Assembly: GCF_001458315.1 (NCBI RefSeq)
Contig: NZ_CYRX01000025.1
Location: forward strand, 186,001-250,000
Source: Thalassobacter stenotrophicus
Lineage (GTDB): Bacteria > Pseudomonadota > Alphaproteobacteria > Rhodobacterales > Rhodobacteraceae
Length of the DNA stretch: 64,000 bases
Reading direction: 5' to 3'
Made by a program: the position numbers and the translations under genes. Position 1 is the stretch's first letter. Each line of letters begins with the position of its first letter. This document shows, in pieces, positions 51,686 through 60,711 of the stretch. The notes under the pieces were generated by a model that saw only the letters and a program-made list of their open reading frames with translations, did no database searches and was not told the origin of the DNA.

Positions 51686-52810
51686 ATGCGCGCAGAGACC
51701 ACCAACCAGATCGAGGCGATCCGCAAATCCATTGCACTGCTTAAGCGGCGTATGGACTGGGAGACTGCTGGCCACCGCATGGAAGAATTCGATGCGATGA
51801 CCGAGAACCCGGATTTGTGGAATGACCCGGACCGCGCACAAAAGCTGATGCGCGATCGGCAGGCCCTGTCCGACAGTATTTCGGGCGTTGAGGGGCTGGA
51901 GCAAGACCTGAGCGACAGTATCGAGTTGATCGAACTGGGCGAGATGGAAGACGACGCCGAAATAGTCTCGGAGGCCGAGGCCACGATCGCGAACCTTGTT
52001 GACGTGTCAGCCGCCAAAGAGTTGGAAGCCCTCCTGAACGGTGAGGCGGATGGCAACGATACCTTCCTAGAGATCAACTCAGGCGCAGGGGGCACTGAAT
52101 CCTGTGATTGGGCATCAATGCTCGCGCGGATGTACGTTCGCTGGGCCGAGAAGAAGGGCTATGAGGTTGAGCTGCAATCCATGACCCAAGGCGAAGAAGC
52201 CGGGATTAAGTCGGCGGCCTACAAGATTTCTGGGCGCAATGCTTATGGTTGGCTCAAGTCCGAGAGCGGCGTGCACCGCCTTGTGCGAATTTCGCCCTAT
52301 GATAGCTCGGCGCGGCGGCACACGTCATTTTGTTCGGTTTGGGTCTATCCCGTGGTGGATGACAACATCGAGATCGATGTGAACCCTGCGGATATTCGTA
52401 TTGATACCTATCGGTCCTCGGGCGCTGGTGGTCAGCACGTGAACACGACGGACTCGGCCGTGCGGATCACACACCACCCAACGGGGATCGTGGTGACGAG
52501 TTCTGAGAAGTCTCAGCACCAAAACCGCGACATCGCGATGAAAGCTCTGAAATCGAGGCTTTATCAGATGGAGCTGGACCGGCGGAATGCCTCTATCAAC
52601 GAGGCGCATGCAGCGAAGGGCGACGCAGGCTGGGGCAACCAAATCCGGTCCTATGTGTTGCAGCCCTATCAGATGGTAAAGGACCTGCGCACCGGGTTTG
52701 AAACATCGGATACGGGCGGTGTGCTGGACGGTGATCTGGACGGGTTGATGGCAGCAACGCTGGCAATGGATGTGTCGGGAAAGACCCGAGCGGAAGCGCA
52801 AGCCGAGTAG
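51686..52810 (+). CDS. prfB: peptide chain release factor 2
   Basis: Class I release factor reading UGA and UAA. 374 residues with the catalytic '[16 protein letters not shown]' and a stop-recognition loop reading '[14 protein letters not shown]' (SPF of E. coli is SPY here). The frame is continuous from the ATG at 51686 (GAGGG upstream), so the in-frame UGA and programmed frameshift that regulate E. coli prfB are absent. An upstream in-frame ATG at 51662 is less likely. Follows mrcA. Confidence 0.97.
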   Translation: MRAETTNQIEAIRKSIALLKRRMDWETAGHRMEEFDAMTENPDLWNDPDRAQKLMRDRQALSDSISGVEGLEQDLSDSIELIELGEMEDDAEIVSEAEATIANLVDVSAAKELEALLNGEADGNDTFLEINSGAGGTESCDWASMLARMYVRWAEKKGYEVELQSMTQGEEAGIKSAAYKISGRNAYGWLKSESGVHRLVRISPYDSSARRHTSFCSVWVYPVVDDNIEIDVNPADIRIDTYRSSGAGGQHVNTTDSAVRITHHPTGIVVTSSEKSQHQNRDIAMKALKSRLYQMELDRRNASINEAHAAKGDAGWGNQIRSYVLQPYQMVKDLRTGFETSDTGGVLDGDLDGLMAATLAMDVSGKTRAEAQAE

Positions 52811-52896
52811 GCTTTTCCTTTTGTTGTTAGATGGGTTGCGCCGCGCTTTGCGCGTCGCCTGGTGGCGCGCGACCGCTGCGCGGCCTCGCGCCAGTT

Positions 52897-52917
52897 GAGT
52901 ATTTGGGGAACAAAGGA
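52897..52917 (+). repeat. dispersed 21-bp element, copy 3
   Basis: Reads GAGTATTT-GG-GGAACAAAGGA, in the 185-bp prfB-DUF2189 spacer, on the coding strand of both flanking genes. It is directly preceded by an inverted repeat (TGGCGCG 52863-52869 / CGCGCCA 52887-52893). See copies at 7974-7994 and 10281-10301. Confidence 0.75.
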
Positions 52918-52995
52918 GCTGGGTTCTTGCCTTGTGAATTTCGTTTTGGTGGAGCGGCGAAAACAGAGTAGAATGGGGGCACAGGGAGAGGACAG

Positions 52996-53808
52996 ATGAC
53001 CACCACATCCGCCACGATTGACCGTGAACCACCTGCGGCATCCGCAGTACCATCCATCAACACGCTGACATCTCAGGACCTACGGGCGAGCTTTGCTGCC
53101 GGGTGGCAGGATCTAAAAGCCGCGCCGGTGTATGGGCTAGTGTTTGCCTCTGTTTACGTCGCGGGGGGATGGGCGCTGTATCTGTTTTTGGCTGTGACCG
53201 GACAGATTTGGTGGGCCTTGCCGATCACGCTCGGCTTTCCGCTGTTGGGACCTTTTGCGGCCGTGGGGCTATATGAGGTATCGCGGCGTTTGGAGCAGGG
53301 TGAGGCGCTGACGTGGGGCGGTGTGATGGGGGTGGTCCTCGATCAGCGTCACAGGCAGTTGCCCACGATGGCTTGGGTGGTTTTGGTGTTCTTTCTGTTT
53401 TGGAACTTTCTCGCGCATATGTTGTTTGCGCTGTTCATGGGTCTTGAGGCAATGGTGAACGTCTCATCTTCGCTTGGGTATCTGCTGACGATCAACGGGG
53501 TGAGCATGTTGGCCGTGGGCAGCCTTGTCGGCGGAGTTTTGTCGTTTGTCCTGTTCTCGATCACCGTACTGAGCCTGCCGTTGTTGCTGCACAAAGAACT
53601 GGATTTTGTGACTGCGATGATTGTGAGCTTTCAAGCCGTGCAGGCGAACTTGGGGCTGATGTTGGGATGGGGCATGACCGTCGCTACACTTTTGTTTGTG
53701 GGCATGCTGCCGGGATTTTTGGGGTTGTTCTTGGTGTTGCCGCTTTTGGGGCACGCGTCTTGGCATCTGTACCGGCGGGCGTTGTCGCACCCCGCGCCAG
53801 ACGTTTGA
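52996..53808 (+). CDS. DUF2189 integral membrane protein
   Basis: 270-residue inner-membrane protein of the DUF2189 family, function unknown. A soluble N-terminus (about 1-40) contains 'INTLTSQDLRASFAAGWQDL', then six or so hydrophobic helices from about 45 to 255 with 'FPLLGPFAAVGLYEVSRRLEQG' (first cytoplasmic turn, family-typical) and 'VSFQAVQANL'. No enzymatic motif. It stands alone between prfB and a convergent bactofilin operon. Confidence 0.85.
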   Translation: MTTTSATIDREPPAASAVPSINTLTSQDLRASFAAGWQDLKAAPVYGLVFASVYVAGGWALYLFLAVTGQIWWALPITLGFPLLGPFAAVGLYEVSRRLEQGEALTWGGVMGVVLDQRHRQLPTMAWVVLVFFLFWNFLAHMLFALFMGLEAMVNVSSSLGYLLTINGVSMLAVGSLVGGVLSFVLFSITVLSLPLLLHKELDFVTAMIVSFQAVQANLGLMLGWGMTVATLLFVGMLPGFLGLFLVLPLLGHASWHLYRRALSHPAPDV

Positions 53809-53816
53809 AAACGCAA

Positions 53817-53842
53817 AACGCCGCCCCGAGAGGAGCGGCGTT
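53817..53842 (-). terminator. terminator of the M23-bactofilin operon
   Basis: AACGCCGC (53817-53824) and GCGGCGTT (53835-53842) form an 8-bp stem, extended by internal C-G pairs. On the minus strand GTTTTGCGTTTTC follows, 26 bases after the bactofilin stop. It may also serve the convergent DUF2189 gene. Confidence 0.8.
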
Positions 53843-53867
53843 AGATGAGGTGTTCTTAGTCTAAGGC

Positions 53868-54353
53868 TTAGGCGCTGGCAGGTTTGGGTGCCGGTGTCTT
53901 GGAGGCGCCCCCCAATGGGTCGTCCTGACGCTGCACGGAACCTTCGAAATGGGCGCCGCTTTCGATTGCGATGGTCTTGTGGATGATGTCACCCTCGACC
54001 TTAGCCGTGGACGTCAGGCGCACCTTGAGGCCGCGCACGCGACCGATCACACGGCCGTTTACGACCACGTCGTCGGCGACAACTTCGCCGCGCACTGTGG
54101 CGGTTTCACCGACGGTCAGCAGGTGGGCATGTACGTCGCCTTCGACCTGACCTTCGATCTGAATGTCGCCAGTGGATTTCAAATTGCCCTTCACCAACAG
54201 GTCCGAGGACAGGATGGATGGTGCGGCTTTGGGCTTCATCGCGGCAGCGCCTGCACCCATTTCAGCGGGCTTGGGGGGCGTCGGAGCGGCGGAGCTGGTG
54301 GCTGCGGTGTCGGCCTTGGGGCCGGGCTCATTGATTTTGGATTTAGAAAACAT
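53868..54353 (-). CDS. bactofilin (polymer-forming cytoskeletal protein)
   Basis: 161-residue bactofilin (DUF583). Disordered Ala/Pro-rich termini flank a beta-helical core at about 45-145 with the repeated 'GNLKSTGDIQIEGQVEGDV', 'GETATVRGEVVADDVVVNG' and 'VEGDIIHKTIAIESGAHFEG' rungs. Bactofilins form filaments without nucleotides at the inner membrane and localise cell-wall enzymes. Its start overlaps the M23 peptidase gene by 11 bases, a pairing conserved in several alphaproteobacteria. Confidence 0.93.
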   Translation of the reverse strand: MFSKSKINEPGPKADTAATSSAAPTPPKPAEMGAGAAAMKPKAAPSILSSDLLVKGNLKSTGDIQIEGQVEGDVHAHLLTVGETATVRGEVVADDVVVNGRVIGRVRGLKVRLTSTAKVEGDIIHKTIAIESGAHFEGSVQRQDDPLGGASKTPAPKPASA

Positions 54354-55668
54354 TTCTACCTGCGTCTACGAAGGGTTTCGGGTCTAGGGCGGTGCCGCCA
54401 CTGCGAATCTCATAGTGAAGATGGGTCCCCGTGGACCGTCCGGTCGATCCCATATCACCAATATGTTGCCCGCGCGAGACCCTTTGGCCCCGCTTCACGC
54501 GGATGGTCGTGAGGTGAGCGTAGCGGGTTTCAAAGCCAAAGGCATGGCGGATTTTAACTATTTTGCCATAACCCGATTGCCAGCCTGCAAAGGTCACTGT
54601 GCCGTCTGCCGTTGAGACGATATCGGTGCCGTGAGGACCTGCGAAATCATGGCCGTTGTGCATGCGGCCCCAGCGGGGCCCAAAGCCTGACGTTTTACGA
54701 TAAGACCCACGGATTGGGTGCCCAAGCGGAGAGCGTTCGGCGGCGAGCCGATAGAGATCAACCTCTTGCATCCGGTTGAGGATGTCGTTTGCCCGTGCCG
54801 TATCACCGTCGATCAGGGCGTTGCCGCGGGTCGAAAAGCTGATGGGAGTGAGGGGGCCACCTTGGCCGGTGTAGCCGCGGCGCACTTCGTTCAGGATGCG
54901 ATCGGTGGGCAGGCCCGCCCGATTGAAAACCTTACGCAGGGGCTCGAATGAGACCTCAACGGCCGCCTCAAGCTGGGCAAAGATCTGGGCGTTTCGATCC
55001 GCCATGATGCGGATTTCACGCTCCAGTGCTTCGGTTTCTGCCTCGGCGGAGCCGGCGATCTGGATAGCCTCATCACGTTTGACGGCGACTTGGTCGAGGG
55101 CTTCGGTCAGAAATGCGAGGGTTGTCTGCGCATCCTGCATTTGGCCGGTGCCAGTGCGACTTGTCCCAGTGTCTGCCTCAAGCTCGGTACGGAATAACTC
55201 GGCACGGCTACGGGCCTCATCACGTTCAGCGATGGTGCGGCGAAGCGTGGCTTGGATCACCTCAATGCCGGTCTCCAACTCGCGGCGACGATCCTCGGAC
55301 GCCAGCAAGATTTCCTGCATTTTGCTCACTTCGTCGAGGGCAACGTAGAACCGCTCCAGCGCTTGTTCAGCCTCGGACGCACGGGCGTTGCGTTCCTCAG
55401 ACAGGGCGTTGAGCCGGGCCTCATAGGCGTCCTGACTGCGGGCGATTTGATCCCGGGTTGAGCCTGCCGAAATCGCTCCAAGAAAGAAGAATGCCGAGAC
55501 GATAATCGTCCAGCCCACAAACGCCGCACAGCCCGTTAAGGCAACCGCTTGCGTGCGCGGGCTAAGACGAATGAATCGCGTGCCTTGGTCAGATTTGAGA
55601 AAGAGGCGTTGCTCGGGCAGGACACCCTCAAGCCACGCGTTCAGCCGATGCAAGATGCGTAGTTTCAC
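54343..55668 (-). CDS. M23 family peptidoglycan endopeptidase
   Basis: 441-residue inner-membrane-anchored peptidase. Helix at about 45-68, a long periplasmic coiled coil (about 70-260), then an M23 (LytM) domain with zinc and catalytic motifs 'MHNGHDFAG' (H..D) and 'GTHLHYEI' (HxH), so it is likely active. The start is a GTG at 55668 with GGGA about 10 bases upstream; no ATG is well placed. Encoded with a bactofilin, resembling the bactofilin-LmdC pairs of stalked alphaproteobacteria that shape local wall growth. Confidence 0.88.
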   Translation of the reverse strand: MKLRILHRLNAWLEGVLPEQRLFLKSDQGTRFIRLSPRTQAVALTGCAAFVGWTIIVSAFFFLGAISAGSTRDQIARSQDAYEARLNALSEERNARASEAEQALERFYVALDEVSKMQEILLASEDRRRELETGIEVIQATLRRTIAERDEARSRAELFRTELEADTGTSRTGTGQMQDAQTTLAFLTEALDQVAVKRDEAIQIAGSAEAETEALEREIRIMADRNAQIFAQLEAAVEVSFEPLRKVFNRAGLPTDRILNEVRRGYTGQGGPLTPISFSTRGNALIDGDTARANDILNRMQEVDLYRLAAERSPLGHPIRGSYRKTSGFGPRWGRMHNGHDFAGPHGTDIVSTADGTVTFAGWQSGYGKIVKIRHAFGFETRYAHLTTIRVKRGQRVSRGQHIGDMGSTGRSTGTHLHYEIRSGGTALDPKPFVDAGRNVF

Positions 55669-55862
55669 GCGGTGTGTCCCTTTTCCCCACTGCTCCGCTT
55701 GGCGCGGACGTCCGTTTTTGCGCCCCCGCGCAAAGTTGTGGTTTTTTACGGAAACCCTGTTGGCGGGGCAAGGCTGGGTTGGCGCGCAGGCTCTATCCCG
55801 TGTCAATTCGCCCTAAGCGCCCCCTTGATCGGCGGTTTTTTGCCGAAAAAGGGCGGGGTGTT

Positions 55863-56708
55863 TTAGCCTGTGCTGCGGAACCGATCGGGGGTGGTTGGGT
55901 GGTCATCCGCGAGGGGCCAGTAGAAGTCGGGCGGGATGCCCGCGTCGGCGCGTTTTTCGACGTTGAATGGGGCCTTGAGTGCGCCGTGGAAGTACTTTTG
56001 GACGAGGGTGTGAAACTGCTCTTTCGGGTCGTGGTCGTGACGCCCGCACAGAAAGTGGAACCACTTCGAGCCGTATGCGACGTGGGCGACTTCTTCGGCA
56101 TAGATGATTTCAAGCGCATCAACGGCCGATTGCGCTTTGGCTTTGCGGAAGACGTCGATCATGCCCGGTGTCACGTCGAGGCCGCGCGCCTCTAGGACCA
56201 TTGGAACCACGGCTAGTCGTCCGAATAAATCATCCGCCGTGTCTTGGGCCGCACGCCACATGCCTGCGTGGGCGGGAAGGGCGCCATAGTGGCTGCCGAT
56301 CTCTTCAAGACAGTCTGCCATGAGATTGAAATGCTTGGCTTCTTCGTCACCTGCCTGCACCCAATCGTCATAGAACCCTAAGGGCAGGGGCGTGTCGGTG
56401 AACCGGGCAATGATATCCCAATGCAGATCGACAGCATTCAGCTCAATGTGGGCGACCGCGTGCAACAGCGCCTCACGCCCCTCAGGCGTGCCGGGGCGAC
56501 GACGCGGCACGTCGCGGGGGTGCAGCAATTCGGGCAGGGCGGGACGTGCGGGCGTATCGGGTGGGGCTGCGTGCCCCACCTCTAATTGTTCGCCGGACGC
56601 ACGTGCCGCGCGCCACGTGGCAGCATGTTGCCGGGCCAGCGCGGTTTTCGCCCGCCCGTTTGCGGTGCTAAGCACTTCAACGGCCATTTCGGCCAGCGTC
56701 TTGTCCAT
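55863..56708 (-). CDS. DUF455 ferritin-like family protein
   Basis: 281-residue protein of the DUF455 family, ferritin-like four-helix bundle. Possible metal ligands are in 'AHIELNAVDLHWD', 'GDEEAKHFNL' and 'IYAEEVAHVAYG' (E...ExxH patterns typical of di-iron carboxylate proteins); the natural reaction is unknown. ATG at 56708 has AAGGAGG five bases upstream. It follows bcp by 34 bases on the same strand, so a shared oxidative or iron-related transcript is likely. The 194-bp gap after it (55669-55862) holds only a weak C-rich dyad. Confidence 0.88.
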   Translation of the reverse strand: MDKTLAEMAVEVLSTANGRAKTALARQHAATWRAARASGEQLEVGHAAPPDTPARPALPELLHPRDVPRRRPGTPEGREALLHAVAHIELNAVDLHWDIIARFTDTPLPLGFYDDWVQAGDEEAKHFNLMADCLEEIGSHYGALPAHAGMWRAAQDTADDLFGRLAVVPMVLEARGLDVTPGMIDVFRKAKAQSAVDALEIIYAEEVAHVAYGSKWFHFLCGRHDHDPKEQFHTLVQKYFHGALKAPFNVEKRADAGIPPDFYWPLADDHPTTPDRFRSTG

Positions 56709-56742
56709 CGTGTCCTCCTTCGTCCGAGGCACGCTGGCGCAT

Positions 56743-57201
56743 TTAAAGCGCCTTTACGGCGTCCAAAACGGCTTCGACGTGGCCCGGTACTTTCACTTTG
56801 CGCCATATCTGGCGCACCACGCCGGTGGCGTCGATCAAAAAGGTGGCCCGTTCGATCCCCATGTAGGTTTTGCCGTACATGTTTTTCTCAACCCACACGC
56901 CGTAATCTTCGCACATCGTGCCCTCTGCGTCGGATACAAGTGTGACGGCCAAGTCGTGCTTGGCGATGAACTTGTCGTGCTTGGCGGCGGTGTCCTTGGA
57001 TGCGCCCACAACAATCGCGCCGGCCGCTTCAAAGTCCGCAAGGTGTTCGGTGAAGGCGATGGCCTCTTTGGTGCAGCCGGGGGTGTCATCTTTGGGGTAG
57101 AAATACAGCACAACGGCTTTGCTTTGCTCGGACAATGTGAAGGTGCCGCCGCCATTGGTGGGTAGGGTGAAGTCGGGAGCGGATTGGCCAAGATCAGGCA
57201 T
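56743..57201 (-). CDS. bcp: thioredoxin-dependent peroxiredoxin (Bcp/PrxQ)
   Basis: 152-residue peroxiredoxin reducing hydroperoxides. The peroxidatic Cys43 lies in 'DDTPGCTKEAIAFTEHLA'. The second Cys found five residues later in many Bcp proteins (TPGCTxEACxF) is missing: the position is Ile. So this is a 1-Cys or atypical 2-Cys variant; another Cys occurs near 'EGTMCEDYGVW'. Divergent from the large AsmA-type gene. Confidence 0.95.
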   Translation of the reverse strand: MPDLGQSAPDFTLPTNGGGTFTLSEQSKAVVLYFYPKDDTPGCTKEAIAFTEHLADFEAAGAIVVGASKDTAAKHDKFIAKHDLAVTLVSDAEGTMCEDYGVWVEKNMYGKTYMGIERATFLIDATGVVRQIWRKVKVPGHVEAVLDAVKAL

Positions 57202-57321
57202 CGAGAGGTCCTTTTTGTGAATTTGACCGAAAGGGTCATGTTACGGTTTGAAACCTAGCCCTTGGGGCGGCACAATAAAGGGGCGATGCGCGCAAATCCG
57301 CGCGACAGGAGAGACCCTTCA

Positions 57322-60300
57322 ATGGCGCCCGGCACCGACCTGCCCCCCGATAGTGAGCCGACCCCAACCCGTCCCGCACGTGTGCATGGCCGTAAGCGCA
57401 AGGTGTTGGCCGTGCGGTTGATCGAGTTCGCGATTGTCTTGCCTTTGATTGCGGTGATCACGCTTGTGTTTGTGGCTAATTACCGGGTGCTTACGGTGCC
57501 TGCGTGGATGGTCGAGCGGGTCGAGGCGCGACTTAACGCTCAGGTGCCTCAGGGCGACCGGGTGCGGCTTGAGCAATTGGGCATCGGGTTGGATTTTCGG
57601 GATCGGGCGATCATTGTCGATGTGCTGGATGCGCGGTTAGAGCGTCGCGCGCTTGCGGATCGGGTGCATCTGCCGAAGCTGAGCCTAGAGTTCAACTTAG
57701 CCGGGATTTCGCAGGGGTTGCTACAGGTGCGCCACGTGCGCGTGGCCGGGGGCACTTTGCGCCTGACGCGGGCCGAAGATGGGCAGTTCGACCTAGGGTT
57801 TGGGCGCGACGCAGAAACGATTGCACAGCTGCCTGCCAGTTGGGCGGAGGTGCTTGACGCAGTGGACGCGGTGTTGATGCACCCGCTGGCCGCCCAGCTC
57901 AGCAGCGTTGAGGCTGGGGCGCTGCGCGTTGTGCTGTCGGATGCAGTGTCTGGGAGGCGATTGTCGCTGAGCGAGGGGGCCGTCACCTTGCGCCGGGATG
58001 GGCGCAGCACTGAGTTGGTCATTGCCGCGGATTTGTCCCGCGCGCGGGGCGGGGTCGCACCCGGCACGTTCCGCCTTGCGCTGAGCCGAACACCGGGGGC
58101 AGGCGCGGGCCTTGACCTGCGGATGATCGGCGGGCGCAGCGATGACCTACGCATGGTATTCAACGTAGATGCAGGCACGGCGCAAGATGCCACGGGCCGT
58201 GTCGATGTTTTGTCGGTGTTGCAGGCCGGGGTCGACATGTGGGCGGTGGGTGAGGTGCGCGAGGACGGCATGCTATCGCCGCTGGAGGCCCGTGTCGCGC
58301 TCGAAAACGGTGTGATCCCCGGCTGGGAGGGGGCCGCGTTTGATCTCGCGACACTCGAAGTCCTGCTGGACCCGGCTACGCGCCGATTGGAGATCCGGAG
58401 GGCAGAAGTCCGCGCGCCCCAAGCCAAAGTGACGGCGACAGGCCAAATCCTTGCGGGAGATACGCTGAGCGATCCGTTGGTGGTCCAGCTGGCCCTATCA
58501 GATATTGTGGTCGACCCGGAGGGTGTCTTGCCCAACCCGGCGGCCTTTGACACGGGCGTGTTGGAGGGGCGGTTGCACATGGCCCCCCTGCGGTTTGAGA
58601 TCGGGCAGGCGATGGTTGCCGCAGGCCCTTCCGTGGCGCGCGCCAGTGGTCAGGTTTGGGTGCCAAGGCCAGGCGCGATTGCAGCAAATCTGTCGCTGTC
58701 CGCAGATCGGGTTGCGGCGAGCACGGTGACCTCGCTTTGGCCCGATGCGGTGGCGCAAAAAACGCGGACTTGGATCACCGAGAACATCTCGGGCGGGACT
58801 ATCACTGATTTCGCTGCGGCCCTGCGCAAAGACGCAGATAACCCACGCCCCGCGATAACCGGCGGCTTTGGGTTTGAGGGGGCATCGGTACGCTACTTGC
58901 GGGACATGCCCGTGGCCCAAGACGCATCGGGCATCGCCAATTTCCACGACAACAGGTTTTCGCTCCGCATTGATACCGCCCGTGTCCCTGCCGAGCCTTG
59001 GGGCGATGTGGACATCGGTGGGACCAGTTTCACGGTGCCTAATACGCGGATAAAACCGGCGGTGGGGGAGGTTGACCTGATGATCTCTGGCCCGATCCCT
59101 GCGGTCTTGTCGGTGCTGGATAACAAGCCGCTGTCGGTGTTGGAACGGGCCAAGCGCTCGGCTGATTTTGTGAAGGGGCAGGCGTCGGTCCAAGGTTGGT
59201 TAGAGGTGCCGCTCGTCAAGGGCGTCCCATTGGAGAACTTGGATTTCGCTTTTGACGGCGTGTTGACGGATGTCTCTAGCGGCGTGTTGGTGCCGGGGCG
59301 CCAGATCACGAGCGCAGAGTTGGCTTTACGGGTGACGCCCGATGCGGTTGAAGTACGCGGACCGTTGGAATTGGATGCCGTGCCGATGCGCGCAACGTGG
59401 CGACAGCCCTTGCCGCAATCAAAAGGTACGGAGCCGGGGCCGGGGGCGTTAACGGGGCGGTTCGCGATATCACCGCAGACGCTGGCTGCGTTTGGGATTG
59501 ATTTGGCGGGGTTTGGCCTGTCGGGGCAGGCCCCCGCAGAGTTTGAGATGTCGCTGGATCCGGCGCGCCCACAACGGTTACAGCTTCGTTCCTCACTCGA
59601 GGGGTTGGGCGCCAATATCCCCGCGCTGAGCTGGCGCAAGACGCCGGAAGCCACAGGCGAATTGCGGCTGGAAATCGCAACCGGCGAGCAGCCTGTTGTA
59701 GTGCCCGTGATGGCGATCTCAGCGCCGGGGCTGGCGGTAGAGGGCGCTATTTCCTTGGCCGAGGGCGGCGGATTAGAACGTGCCCTGTTATCGCGGCTAG
59801 AGGTGGGCAATTGGCTCAGCGCAACTGCCGACATCCGGGGGCGGGGACCGGGGCGCGCACCAAACGTTGCGATTACGTCAGGCACGGCCGATCTGCGCCG
59901 CGTGGATTTTGATACTGGGGCAAGCGCTTCTGCGGGCGGACAATCCGTGCCGCTCAACATTGTGCTGGACGCAATCACGATCTCGGATGGGATTGTCCTC
60001 AACAATGTGTCCGCTGAGGTATCGACCCAAGGGGGCACAAACGGGCGGTTTACCGGGCTTTTGAATGGTGGCGCACCGATTGCGGGTACTCTGGTGCCGT
60101 CCGCGCAAGGGACCGCAGTGCGCATAAGGGGCGATAACGCAGGTGCGACGCTCGCCTCGGCTGGGGTGTTTCGCAACGGCAATGGCGGCAGTTTTGATCT
60201 CCGGCTCGTGCCACGCGCAGGGCAGGGCCGCTACGCGGGTCGCCTTGATATAGAGGACATGCGGGTGCGCGACGCGCCTGCGCTGGCCTCTTTGCTATCG

Positions 60301-60687
60301 GCTGTCTCGGTCGTTGGGCTGCTGGAGCAGTTGGGCGGTGAGGGGTTGTTTTTCTCAGATATTGAGGCGGATTTTGAGCTGGAACCCGGCGCGGTCCGGG
60401 TGACGCGCGGGGCGGCGTTTGGCCCGTCACTTGGGCTGACGCTGGATGGAACCTATGGGCTGAGCTCGCGCGCGCTAGACATGCAAGGCGTGGTGTCGCC
60501 ATTCTATTTGGTGAACGGCCTATTTGGCGGGCTTTTTGCCCCGCGCGACGAGGGTTTGATTGGCATCAGTTATGCGTTAAGTGGCCCGGCAAGTGCACCG
60601 CAGGTGCGGGTCAACCCGTTGTCGGTCCTGACGCCGGGCCTTTTCCGAGAGGTCTTTCGCCGGGCTCCACCTGCGCCAACCCAATAG
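57322..60687 (+). CDS. YhdP/AsmA-like family protein (DUF3971)
   Basis: 1121-residue protein of the AsmA/YhdP superfamily. A Pro/Arg-rich cytoplasmic N-terminus is followed by one helix (about 35-55) and a very long beta-rich periplasmic part that ends in an AsmA_2-like domain ('FFSDIEADFELEPGAVRV', 'MQGVVSPFYLVNGLFGGLFAP'). In E. coli, YhdP, TamB and YdbH are bridge-like proteins moving phospholipid between membranes. Start ATG at 57322 has AGGAG 10 bases upstream; earlier in-frame ATGs have poor spacing. queA follows after 24 bases. Confidence 0.85.
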   Translation: MAPGTDLPPDSEPTPTRPARVHGRKRKVLAVRLIEFAIVLPLIAVITLVFVANYRVLTVPAWMVERVEARLNAQVPQGDRVRLEQLGIGLDFRDRAIIVDVLDARLERRALADRVHLPKLSLEFNLAGISQGLLQVRHVRVAGGTLRLTRAEDGQFDLGFGRDAETIAQLPASWAEVLDAVDAVLMHPLAAQLSSVEAGALRVVLSDAVSGRRLSLSEGAVTLRRDGRSTELVIAADLSRARGGVAPGTFRLALSRTPGAGAGLDLRMIGGRSDDLRMVFNVDAGTAQDATGRVDVLSVLQAGVDMWAVGEVREDGMLSPLEARVALENGVIPGWEGAAFDLATLEVLLDPATRRLEIRRAEVRAPQAKVTATGQILAGDTLSDPLVVQLALSDIVVDPEGVLPNPAAFDTGVLEGRLHMAPLRFEIGQAMVAAGPSVARASGQVWVPRPGAIAANLSLSADRVAASTVTSLWPDAVAQKTRTWITENISGGTITDFAAALRKDADNPRPAITGGFGFEGASVRYLRDMPVAQDASGIANFHDNRFSLRIDTARVPAEPWGDVDIGGTSFTVPNTRIKPAVGEVDLMISGPIPAVLSVLDNKPLSVLERAKRSADFVKGQASVQGWLEVPLVKGVPLENLDFAFDGVLTDVSSGVLVPGRQITSAELALRVTPDAVEVRGPLELDAVPMRATWRQPLPQSKGTEPGPGALTGRFAISPQTLAAFGIDLAGFGLSGQAPAEFEMSLDPARPQRLQLRSSLEGLGANIPALSWRKTPEATGELRLEIATGEQPVVVPVMAISAPGLAVEGAISLAEGGGLERALLSRLEVGNWLSATADIRGRGPGRAPNVAITSGTADLRRVDFDTGASASAGGQSVPLNIVLDAITISDGIVLNNVSAEVSTQGGTNGRFTGLLNGGAPIAGTLVPSAQGTAVRIRGDNAGATLASAGVFRNGNGGSFDLRLVPRAGQGRYAGRLDIEDMRVRDAPALASLLSAVSVVGLLEQLGGEGLFFSDIEADFELEPGAVRVTRGAAFGPSLGLTLDGTYGLSSRALDMQGVVSPFYLVNGLFGGLFAPRDEGLIGISYALSGPASAPQVRVNPLSVLTPGLFREVFRRAPPAPTQ

Positions 60688-60711
60688 TGACGACCAATTA
60701 CGGGGCCTTCC

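Noticed and set aside
58893-60182. 429-codon minus-strand frame
   Set aside because: Antisense to the YhdP-like gene; Ser/Pro-rich shadow translation.
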